From the NCBI GenBank assembly GCA_004556985.1, contig SFFC01000033.1, positions 1 through 18,702 of the forward strand: a stretch of DNA of 18,702 nucleotides, written 5' to 3'. A program made the translations under genes and the position numbers. The stretch is from Clostridiales bacterium (GTDB taxonomy: Bacteria > Bacillota > Clostridia > Christensenellales > Aristaeellaceae). This document shows, piece after piece, positions 6,665-13,030 of the stretch. Numbering within the stretch: position 1 is the stretch's first letter; each line of letters begins with the position of its first letter. The notes beneath the pieces are model-generated. The model was given only the letters and a program-made list of their open reading frames with translations. It searched no databases and was not told the origin of the DNA.

Positions 6665-7647
6665 AAAAAGCGGTTTCCCTGTTGCTTGCGCTGCTGCTGG
6701 CGGCGGTGCTGGGCATCACGGCGGCGGCTGCCGTGCCGGACAAGCCGGAGACGTTCGCCTATGCGTATGACTTTGATGGCTCCGTGCTCTCTGACAGCGA
6801 CATCAGCGATATTACCGCCTATGGCCAGGCGCTCGAGGACGCGACGGGCATTCAGGTCGTCGCGGTGGTCGTCGATTTTCTCGACGGCATGGACGCGGCG
6901 GACTACGCGACCGACCTCATCAACACCTGGGGCATCGGCGACGCGGACGAGGACAACGGCGCGGTCATCCTGCTCTCGCGCGGCGACCGCGAGATCCGGA
7001 TCGGCACGGGCACGGGCATCGATCGCGTGCTCACCGGCAGCAAATGCGGCGAGCTGATCGACGAGAACATCGACGCCTTCGCGGACAACCGGTTTGCGGA
7101 CGGCATGCGCGGGCTCTACGAGGACGTGTGCACCTACCTGGCCCGGCAGAACGGCAAAACGCTCTCCCTCTCGGGAAGCACTGCTGCGCAGACGGGCGCG
7201 CAGAGCAGCGCCCAGACCTCCCGCAGCGAGAGCAAAAAAGGGGGAAGCAGCATGTTTGATGTCATCCTGACGCTGATCTTTGCCTATATCGTGATCAGCG
7301 TGCTCGTCAACGCCTTCTCCAAGGGCGGGGGTGGATGCCTGAGCTGGTTCTTCCTGGGCTGGCTCTTCGGCAGGCGCAACAACAACCGCAAGCCCCCGCG
7401 TCCGCCGATGGGCGGCGGCCCGGCCGGCCCGCGAACCCCGCCCCGCGCTCCGCGCCCGCCGATGGGCGGCGGCCCGGTCGGCCCGCGCACCCCGCCCCGC
7501 GCTCCACGCCCGCCGATGGGCGGCGGCTTTGGCGGCGGCAGCTCCCGCGGCTTTGGCGGCGGCGGCAGCTTCGGCGGCGGTGCCCGCGGCGGCGGCAGCT
7601 TTGGCGGCGGCGGCTCCCGCGGCGGCGGCGGCGGACGCTCGTTCTGA
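6661..7647 (+). CDS. TPM-domain membrane protein (YgcG-like)
   Basis: This protein has 328 residues. Residues 1-24 are a signal peptide. The TPM domain spans about 28-165, with the typical INTWGIGDADEDNGAVILLS at 87-106 and REIRIGTGTGID at 110-121. TPM proteins have been linked to thylakoid maintenance and a phosphatase-like fold, and bacterial YgcG members are poorly understood. A Ser/Thr/Gln linker (170-197) is followed by a membrane helix at about 199-219 and a short hydrophobic patch (226-236). The last 85 residues are Pro/Gly/Arg-rich, with an 18-residue motif in two full copies plus a third start (250-289), then Gly-Phe-Ser runs. The ATG overlaps the preceding stop. As last gene of the operon it is followed by two hairpin terminators. 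Confidence 0.88.
   Translation: MKKAVSLLLALLLAAVLGITAAAAVPDKPETFAYAYDFDGSVLSDSDISDITAYGQALEDATGIQVVAVVVDFLDGMDAADYATDLINTWGIGDADEDNGAVILLSRGDREIRIGTGTGIDRVLTGSKCGELIDENIDAFADNRFADGMRGLYEDVCTYLARQNGKTLSLSGSTAAQTGAQSSAQTSRSESKKGGSSMFDVILTLIFAYIVISVLVNAFSKGGGGCLSWFFLGWLFGRRNNNRKPPRPPMGGGPAGPRTPPRAPRPPMGGGPVGPRTPPRAPRPPMGGGFGGGSSRGFGGGGSFGGGARGGGSFGGGGSRGGGGGRSF
7399..7527 (+). repeat. 54-bp tandem repeat in TPM gene
   Basis: Two full copies of a 54-bp unit (starting at 7408 and 7462) and the first part of a third (7516) lie in frame inside the TPM gene. They encode an 18-residue motif beginning MGGGP. Differences between copies are few single bases, implying recent duplication. The region downstream (7528-7644) is a simple Gly-codon repeat. 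Confidence 0.85.
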
Positions 7648-7682
7648 GCAGCATGGATGTGCAAGGAGGCGGTTTTCCCCCG

Positions 7683-7747
7683 GGAAGGGGGAGAGCCCCC
7701 TTTTGCGGAAAGTTTGGGCGGCTGGACAGGGAGCCAGCCGCTTTTTT
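7683..7747 (+). terminator. Tandem terminators of the xpaC-telA operon
   Basis: Two hairpins follow the TPM gene. The first (7683-7691 with 7696-7704) is a G-run/C-run stem with an AGAG loop whose 3' arm runs into TTTT. The second has a perfect 8-bp stem (7718-7725 with 7734-7741) followed by TTTTTT (7742-7747). Together they should isolate the ECF sigma promoter that starts 20 nt further on. Confidence 0.85.
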
Positions 7748-7765
7748 CCTCTTTGGGCAGCCGGC

Positions 7766-7794
7766 TTGCGCGCCGGCGCGCTTTGGAGTATAAT
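7766..7794 (+). promoter_or_regulatory. Promoter of the ECF sigma gene, with embedded palindrome
   Basis: TTGCGC (7766-7771), a 17-nt spacer and a perfect TATAAT (7789-7794) form a housekeeping promoter. The perfect palindrome GCGCGCCGGCGCGC (7768-7781) overlaps the -35 and the spacer, a good position for a repressor. Transcription starts near 7801, leaving a leader of about 64 nt with a CCGGGC/GCCCGG hairpin (about 7814-7837). Confidence 0.75.
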
Positions 7795-7864
7795 GATTGA
7801 GAATTTTTTTGTCCGGGCCGGATGAAAACGCCCGGGTCATTCGTCAGTTTAACAGAGGCAGGAA

Positions 7865-8395
7865 GTGAAACAGTTGGAAGCGGGCCAGCAGGCAGCGAAT
7901 TACAACGAGCAGTTTGAACGGCTCTATGAGCAGTACGCCGATGACGTGCTGCGCATGGCGTATTTTTACCTGGCTGATCGCCATAAGGCCGAGGATGTCT
8001 GCCAGGATGTGTTTGTGAAGCTCTACACGCATGGCGCGACGATCGAGCCGGGCAAGGAGAAGGCATGGCTTCTGCGCGTGACGGTCAACTGCTGCCGCGA
8101 CCTCTGGCGCGGCGCCTGGCTCAAGCGCGTCATTCTGGGCGCGCCGACGCTGGAGATCATCCCCGCGCAGGACGAGACCATCGAGCAGCGGGAGGAAAAG
8201 GCGGAGCTGATGCGCGCCGTGCAGAAGCTGCCGCCCGCGTTCCGCGAGACGGTGCTGCTGCACTACTATCAGGGGCTGGGCATCGCGGAGATCGCGCAGC
8301 TGCTCAAGCTGCCGGAGGGAACGATTTCCAGCCGCCTCTCCAGGGCGAGGAAGAAGCTTGAGGTTCTGTTGAAGGAGGAAGCAACCGGTGAATGA
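7865..8395 (+). CDS. ECF-type RNA polymerase sigma factor
   Basis: This 176-residue protein has region 2 at about 16-80 (YADDVLRMAYFYLADRHKAE at 24-43 and QDVFVKLY at 47-54) and region 4 at about 115-170 (LPPAFRETVLLHYYQGLGI, then the helix-turn-helix EIAQLLKLPEGTISSRLSRA). There is no region 1 or 3, so it is a group 4 (ECF) factor that directs RNA polymerase to a dedicated set of promoters. The GTG start at 7865 is preceded by AGAGG at 7854-7858. The gene overlaps the next by 8 bp, the usual arrangement with an anti-sigma factor, which should hold it inactive at the membrane until a signal arrives. Target genes cannot be named here. Confidence 0.93.
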   Translation: MKQLEAGQQAANYNEQFERLYEQYADDVLRMAYFYLADRHKAEDVCQDVFVKLYTHGATIEPGKEKAWLLRVTVNCCRDLWRGAWLKRVILGAPTLEIIPAQDETIEQREEKAELMRAVQKLPPAFRETVLLHYYQGLGIAEIAQLLKLPEGTISSRLSRARKKLEVLLKEEATGE

Positions 8396-9341
8396 GATGA
8401 AGACGCTGGATCGTCTGGGGCCGATCGCGGATGAAATGCTCGCCGGTCTGCATGCAGGCGAGGACATGAAGCGCCGCGTCCGCGTGGCCGCCGCGCAGGG
8501 ACGCCCGGGAAGCGGCGCGACCCGCCGGGCGTTTGTGCCGGCCGTCTGCTGCGCCGCGCTGGCGCTCGTGTGCGTCGGCGTTGCCGGATCGCGCCGGATC
8601 GCGCCGGATGTGACGCTCGCGGCCGCCGGGCAGGGTACCGTTCAGATCGAGGCGATCGCGGCGGGCGCGGGGGACGCGCTGCCGGGCGTGAGCGTCGCGG
8701 ATCTGGGCGAGGGGGCGAGCGTTCGCGCGGCCGCGCCCAGGCAGGACTCACTCTTTGAAACAGCGGCGGGGGATATCCCAATGGTCTCCGTGGGCGGAGC
8801 GGTGTACAGACTGCTCACCACGCCGCAGGACATGGGCGATTCCCTGCGCGGCGAGCAGCTGGGCACGATCGCGACGTTCACGCAGGAGCCGTCCCTTGCC
8901 ACCGAGCAGCAGCTTGAGGCGGGCGTCTCCAACGTCGCGCCCGAGGGCGCCGCGGTCTACGCCGTGGCGGGCATGAGCAGCAGCACGGCCGTTGCCTGCG
9001 AGGTGGACGGCAGGCTGCGCCTCTTTCAGCGCGTGAGCCATGCGGGCCGGGGCCCGGGCGGCTTGTCGCTGGAGGATACGTTCTCCGTGCGCGGGCAGGT
9101 CAAAACGCTGGAGCTCTCCGGCGTGGGCGAGTTGAGCGGGGACGCGGCCAACGAGGTCATCGCCGTGCTGCTCGACCATGCGACGCTGACGGCGGCGGAC
9201 CAGACCGCCGGCAAGCAGACACTGACGGCGACGCTGGACAACGGGCTGCGGCTGCAGCTCGGCGTCTCCGGGGATACGCTCTGCGGCTGCGGCGGATGGA
9301 GCTGCCCCGAGTTCTTTGAGGCGTTTGAGGCGGCGCTGTAA
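8388..9341 (+). CDS. Probable membrane-anchored anti-sigma factor
   Basis: This 317-residue protein has a short cytoplasmic part (1-45, acidic then basic helices), one membrane helix at about 48-67 and a large outside domain of about 245 residues. That topology, and its 8-bp overlap with the ECF sigma gene, make it the likely inhibitor of that factor. The outer domain is not assigned: residues 125-290 look like a beta-rich sensor region (EVDGRLRLFQRVS at 205-217). A Cys cluster (C299, C301, C306) lies near the end within CGCGGWSC, possibly a metal or redox site. There is no obvious zinc-binding anti-sigma motif near the N-end. GTG 8388 is preceded by GAAGGAGGAA at 8371-8380; ATG 8397 is an alternative. 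Confidence 0.75.
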   Translation: MNEMKTLDRLGPIADEMLAGLHAGEDMKRRVRVAAAQGRPGSGATRRAFVPAVCCAALALVCVGVAGSRRIAPDVTLAAAGQGTVQIEAIAAGAGDALPGVSVADLGEGASVRAAAPRQDSLFETAAGDIPMVSVGGAVYRLLTTPQDMGDSLRGEQLGTIATFTQEPSLATEQQLEAGVSNVAPEGAAVYAVAGMSSSTAVACEVDGRLRLFQRVSHAGRGPGGLSLEDTFSVRGQVKTLELSGVGELSGDAANEVIAVLLDHATLTAADQTAGKQTLTATLDNGLRLQLGVSGDTLCGCGGWSCPEFFEAFEAAL

Positions 9342-9370
9342 AGGTTTGGCCTGAATGGCATGTGTATGAA

Positions 9371-9421
9371 GCGCAGAAGGGAGTCCCGGGAATTTGTTTT
9401 CCCGGGCTCCCTTCTTTGCGC
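9371..9421. terminator. Bidirectional terminator between convergent genes
   Basis: A very long stem pairs AGAAGGGAG-CCCGGGAA with TTCCCGGG-CTCCCTTCT, interrupted by a single bulged T at 9384, with GCGC at the base on both sides. It lies between the anti-sigma stop (9341) and the end of the minus-strand synthetase (9436), so it can serve both. T-runs on either side are short. Confidence 0.8.
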
Positions 9422-9435
9422 TGTGACGCATCTGT

Positions 9436-9993
9436 TCATGTTTCGATGGGCAGCGGCTTGTAGACCATGTCGTGCTCGATGTTCGCCCAGATGTCCATCG
9501 CGGCCGTGCGCAGCTGCACCTCAACGGGTACCATCATCGCGACGCCCTGCACGCTGACGGGCAGGCTCAGCAGCAGATGCAGGCTCTGATAACCGCTGCG
9601 CTTGGGCTCGGCGATATAGTCCTTCTCATCGAGCAGCTGGGCGACGGGCGAGGCGCAGAGGATGTCCGCGAAGCGATAGACCTCCTTCTCGTCCGCGAGG
9701 ACGACGCGCAGCCCGGCGATGTCGTGCAGCGCGGCGCGGGCGGCGCTCTCGCTGACGGGCAGGCCCTTCTTGAGCAGCTTGCCGCGGATGGAGGCGGGGG
9801 ACTTGAGCCGGTAGGTCATCGCGCGGATGTCCTCGCCGGTCTCCCGGATGAGACGCCCGCGGGCGGCGCAGATCAGAAAGAGCGCCGTCTCGACGGCGGC
9901 CTCGTAGGGCTTGTAAAAGGCGCGGGAGAAAACCGTATCCGCCGCGTTCCGCTTCGGCGTCCTTGTCTTTTGTGCGGGAAGGGTGCTTTGCAA
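9436..9993 (-). CDS. Small alarmone (p)ppGpp synthetase, RelQ-like
   Basis: This 185-residue protein is essentially one RelA/SpoT synthetase domain, without hydrolase, TGS or ACT parts. Expected motifs are present: YRLKSPASIRGKLLKKG (61-77, ATP/pyrophosphate loop), DIAGLRVV (91-98), GYQSLHLL (134-141) and the catalytic Glu in VEVQLRTAAMDIWANIEHD (157-175). It would transfer pyrophosphate from ATP to GDP or GTP, making (p)ppGpp in the cytoplasm. RelQ proteins are about 210 residues; this one ends ten residues after the HD motif and lacks the C-terminal helices that build the RelQ tetramer. The start is TTG 9993: GAGGTGA (10006-10000) precedes it, and an in-frame TGA lies immediately upstream, so no earlier start is possible. 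It is convergent with the anti-sigma gene and divergent from the glycosyltransferases. Confidence 0.9.
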   Translation of the reverse strand: MQSTLPAQKTRTPKRNAADTVFSRAFYKPYEAAVETALFLICAARGRLIRETGEDIRAMTYRLKSPASIRGKLLKKGLPVSESAARAALHDIAGLRVVLADEKEVYRFADILCASPVAQLLDEKDYIAEPKRSGYQSLHLLLSLPVSVQGVAMMVPVEVQLRTAAMDIWANIEHDMVYKPLPIET

Positions 9994-10034
9994 ATCGGTT
10001 CACCTCAAATTCGTCAGAATGGATTTCTGCCTGC

Positions 10035-10043
10035 ATGATAGCA
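10035..10043 (-). promoter_or_regulatory. Probable extended -10 of the alarmone synthetase promoter
   Basis: On the minus strand TGCTATCAT (10043-10035) forms an extended -10 element. The matching -35 position (GCATCT) is poor. Transcription would start near 10028, giving a leader of about 35 nt that includes the GAGGTGA ribosome binding site. Confidence 0.45.
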
Positions 10044-10096
10044 GAAGGCTTTGACAGAGATGCGTCCAGAGTCGGACCAAAATGTGAGAAAAGCAT

Positions 10097-10149
10097 TTCG
10101 CTTCCTCATCGTATGCGCGCCGGCGCGCGGATATGAGGGCAAAAGCGAA
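10097..10149. repeat. Large interrupted inverted repeat between divergent genes
   Basis: Three nested palindromic pairs share one centre: TTCGCTT/AAGCGAA (10097-10103 with 10143-10149), CCTCAT/ATGAGG (10104-10109 with 10133-10138), and the perfect 14-bp palindrome GCGCGCCGGCGCGC (10115-10128). No T-run follows on either strand, so it is not a terminator. It sits between the two divergent promoters and may be an operator or a cruciform-forming element. Confidence 0.6.
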
Positions 10150-10168
10150 GGTTCCCGCGAGGTTTTGC

Positions 10169-10197
10169 TGTACAGGAGGCGCGGAATTCAGTATAAT
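10169..10197 (+). promoter_or_regulatory. Promoter of the glycosyltransferase operon
   Basis: TGTACA (10169-10174), a 17-nt spacer and a perfect TATAAT (10192-10197). Transcription should begin near 10204, with a short leader that contains AGGAAAGGA just before the ATG at 10230. Confidence 0.75.
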
Positions 10198-10229
10198 ATA
10201 AAGAAGACCTCAACAGGAAAGGAAACGCT

Positions 10230-11642
10230 ATGAACAGGAATTTTTTGAGCGATGCGCTGCGGTCGGCGCTGGGAAAGCGATGCCCCGCCTGGGCGCGCGC
10301 GCTGCTGGCTGTCGCGGCGACGCTCGTCTTTTCGGTCTTTGTGTTCTCCGCGCGCTACGCGATGATGGATGAATACGCCGACTTCCGCTATGCGCAGATC
10401 CACACCGTCACGGTCGCGGTGTTCACGGCGATCTTCGCCGTCTCCGTCGCCGTGCAGATGAAGGCCGCGCGGCGGCTGCCGCTGTCCATGCTGCTGCTGC
10501 TGTGCGGAATCACGGGCGCCGTGCTGCTGGCGAAGATCTCGCTGCTCGATTACGTCAGCGACGATTACGACATCTTCCTGAGCAACTGGATTTACAGCTA
10601 CACGGGCATGGGGTTGCGCGAGGGCCTGGGCACGTATATCGAGAGTGACTACACGCCGCCCTATCTGTACCTGCTGCTGCTGATCTCGCGCCTGCCCGAC
10701 TATCCCTGGCTCTACCTGATCAAGGCGGCGTCGATCCTTTGCGAGATTCTGCTGGGCTACGCGGTTATGCGCCTGGCCGCGCTGCGCCTGCGGGGCGACG
10801 CGGCGCCGCTGCTGCTGTTCCATATCGCGCAGATTCTGCCGACGGTCGTCTTCAACGGCGCCTACTGGGGCCAATGCGACGTGTTCTATACGTCGCTTTG
10901 CCTGCTGGGGCTCTGGCTCGCGCTGCAGGATCGCCCCGTGCGCAGCATGCTGTGCTTCGGCGTCGCGCTCTCCTTCAAGCTGCAGGCGGTGTTCTTCTTC
11001 CCGGCGCTGCTGCCGCTGTGGCTGCGCAGGAAGGTCAAGCTGCGCCATCTGCTGATGATCCCCGTGGGCTATATGGCGATGATGCTCCCCGCGCTGTGGG
11101 GCGGCAAATCGCTGCATCATGTGCTGACCGTCTACCTGCAGCAGGCGGGCGCGTACAGCTTCATGACGATCAACGCGCCGAACCTCTACCAGATGCTGCC
11201 TTCCTCGATCGACAGGGACGTGCTCTTCTCGATGTTTGGGAGCATGGCGATGTGCCTGGCATTTGCCGCGCTGGCTGCAGCCTGCCTGGCCGTATGCCTG
11301 AAGCGGGAGGCGCTCTCGGGGGAGAGCACGGTGCTCTTTGCGCTGCTCGTGCTCTCGCTGGTGCCCTACTGCCTGCCCAAGATGCACGAGCGCTACACGT
11401 TCGGCGCGGACGTGCTCTCGCTGGTGGCGGCCGCCTATGATCCCAAGCGGGTCGCGCTGCCGCTGCTCTTCGGGCTGGCGTCCTACATCAGCTACACGGC
11501 GGGCCTGCCGGGCGACGTCGTGACGGACATGCGCTTTGCGACGCTGGCGCAGACGGCCGGCATCGTGCTGACAGCGGCCGCGCTGTGGCGGACGCTCAAT
11601 GCGCCGCAGGCAGCGCGCTGCGCGACGGAGGTGAAGGCATGA
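10230..11642 (+). CDS. GT-C membrane glycosyltransferase, Gpi18-like (first of three)
   Basis: This 470-residue polytopic membrane protein has about ten helices. Conserved loop motifs follow the Gpi18-like (PIG-V type) mannosyltransferase pattern: SDDYDIFLSNW (110-120) in the first outside loop, YWGQCDVFYTS (212-222), FKLQAVFFFPALL (249-261), NAPNLYQML near 315-323 and LPKMHERYTFG (382-392). GT-C enzymes use a lipid-phosphate sugar donor and transfer outside the membrane, with acidic residues of the first loop in catalysis; DYD at 112-114 is the likely pair here. The acceptor is unknown, probably a wall polymer or glycolipid. Its ATG has AAAGGAAA upstream. Its TGA overlaps the next gene as ATGA (11639-11642). 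Two further paralogues follow directly, so the three may act in series or as a complex. Confidence 0.85.
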   Translation: MNRNFLSDALRSALGKRCPAWARALLAVAATLVFSVFVFSARYAMMDEYADFRYAQIHTVTVAVFTAIFAVSVAVQMKAARRLPLSMLLLLCGITGAVLLAKISLLDYVSDDYDIFLSNWIYSYTGMGLREGLGTYIESDYTPPYLYLLLLISRLPDYPWLYLIKAASILCEILLGYAVMRLAALRLRGDAAPLLLFHIAQILPTVVFNGAYWGQCDVFYTSLCLLGLWLALQDRPVRSMLCFGVALSFKLQAVFFFPALLPLWLRRKVKLRHLLMIPVGYMAMMLPALWGGKSLHHVLTVYLQQAGAYSFMTINAPNLYQMLPSSIDRDVLFSMFGSMAMCLAFAALAAACLAVCLKREALSGESTVLFALLVLSLVPYCLPKMHERYTFGADVLSLVAAAYDPKRVALPLLFGLASYISYTAGLPGDVVTDMRFATLAQTAGIVLTAAALWRTLNAPQAARCATEVKA

Positions 11643-13030
11643 TGAACAGGGAAAAGCTCAGGGGGCTGGATCCGCTCCGCCTCGTCATGTCGGCGGAGCT
11701 GAGCGGCGCGCAGGCCGCGGGGCTCTGCGCGCTGCTGTGCGCCGCGTTCTTCGCGGCGGCGCTGCGCTTTTGCACGGGCATGGAAGGCGCGGCCGTCATT
11801 GCGGCGGTCGGCACGCTCTGCCTGGCGATGCTGATGCTGGGGACCTGCGGCGCGATCCGCCGCTGCGACCGCTCCGTGCTCGTGCTGCTGTGCGCCGCGC
11901 TGGCCGCGATGCTGGCCATCGGCGCGCATTTGGCGATGCTGCCCGTCAAGCCGGGGCGGTATACGAAGGTGCTCGAGCCGCTGCTGGAGGAAATGTTTAA
12001 CTACGAGCTGCCCACGGCGATGGCCTGGGAGGATGACGGCTGGTCGGGCGGCTATCTGATCGTCTGTGCGCTGCTCTCCCGGCTGGAGAATTTCTCCGCG
12101 CTCTACGCGGTCAAGCTGATCGACCTCGTGTTTCTGAGCGCGGCGGCCTGCGCGGCGCTGCGCCTGGCGCAGCAGGCGGGGGCCGGCCCCATCCGCGCGC
12201 TGGGGGCGATGGCGCTGTGCATGCTCGCGCCGACGATGCTCTTCAACGCGGGCTGCTGGGCGCAGTGCGACGCGGTCTTCGCGGCGATGACGCTGTGGGG
12301 ATTGGCGCTTGTGCTGGATGAGCATCCACTGGCGGGCTGTCTGCTGCTGGGCGCGGCGCTGGCGACGAAGCTGCAGAGCGCGTTCGTCTTCCCGATTCTG
12401 CTCGTGCTGTTTATGGAGCGGCGTGTGTCGCTGCGCCATCTGCTGGCGATTCTGCTGGCGTTTGTCGCGCTGCAGGCGGCGATCCTCGTGGATGGCCTCG
12501 GCTTTGCCTCGCTCTTCGGGCGCTACGCGCAGCAGCTGGACAACGCTGCGCAGACCATCGGCCTGACGGACAACGCGCCGGGCGTCTTCGGCATGATGCG
12601 GATCGCCTCCGTGCGCGAGTTCGGCGGCATGGGCCTGTATCTGGGCATCGCCTCGGCGCTGCTCGTCGTCGCGGCGATGCTGCGCGCCCGCGCACCGCTT
12701 TCCAACCGGACGCTGCTGCTGGGCGCGTGGCTGCTGGCGGCGGGGCTTCCGCTGATCCTGCCGCAGATGAACGTCCGCTGCCTGTATCTGGCCTGCCTGC
12801 TGGGCTTCGCGCTGGCGCGCAGTGCGCGCCAGCTCGCGGCGGCGGCTGTGCTGGAGGGCGTCTCGCTGTGCGGCTACATGACCGCGATCTTCGGGTATGA
12901 ATCCCTGCCGCTCTTCGCGCTGAGCCTGCTGGCCATCGCCGCGGCGGTGGTGCTGGCCATGGAGCTGCTCGCGGCGCTCAAGAACCCTGAGACGGATGGC
13001 GGCAAAGCCGATGGTGGGGTGTGCGCATGA
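11639..13030 (+). CDS. GT-C family paralogue with degenerate motifs (second of three)
   Basis: This 463-residue polytopic protein is alignable with its two neighbours over the whole length: CWAQCDAVFAA (206-216) and NAPGVFGMM (312-320) match their QCD and NAP regions. It has lost three features shared by both. DYD at 112-114 is replaced by the GRY region (PGRYTKVLEPL, 105-115), FKLQAVF becomes TKLQSAF (243-249), and PxMHER becomes PQMNVR (375-380). It may therefore be a non-catalytic partner, or have a different reaction. There is no frameshift or stop, so it is kept as an intact gene. GGAGGTGA at 11627-11634 precedes ATG 11639, which overlaps the previous TGA; ATG 11642 is equally possible. 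Its own stop overlaps the next start. Confidence 0.8.
   Translation: MMNREKLRGLDPLRLVMSAELSGAQAAGLCALLCAAFFAAALRFCTGMEGAAVIAAVGTLCLAMLMLGTCGAIRRCDRSVLVLLCAALAAMLAIGAHLAMLPVKPGRYTKVLEPLLEEMFNYELPTAMAWEDDGWSGGYLIVCALLSRLENFSALYAVKLIDLVFLSAAACAALRLAQQAGAGPIRALGAMALCMLAPTMLFNAGCWAQCDAVFAAMTLWGLALVLDEHPLAGCLLLGAALATKLQSAFVFPILLVLFMERRVSLRHLLAILLAFVALQAAILVDGLGFASLFGRYAQQLDNAAQTIGLTDNAPGVFGMMRIASVREFGGMGLYLGIASALLVVAAMLRARAPLSNRTLLLGAWLLAAGLPLILPQMNVRCLYLACLLGFALARSARQLAAAAVLEGVSLCGYMTAIFGYESLPLFALSLLAIAAAVVLAMELLAALKNPETDGGKADGGVCA

Noticed and set aside
7824..7846. ECF-type self-promoter (TGAAAAC and CGTC) upstream of the sigma gene
   Set aside because: The gap between the two elements is 12 nt, shorter than the 16-17 nt usual for ECF promoters, and a perfect housekeeping promoter lies upstream.
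10051..10056. TTGACA as plus-strand -35
   Set aside because: No -10 hexamer is found at 16-18 nt downstream; a well-formed promoter lies at 10169-10197 instead.
10051..10233. 60-codon plus-strand frame before the glycosyltransferases
   Set aside because: It runs through the inverted repeat and the promoter and has no binding site; better read as regulatory DNA.
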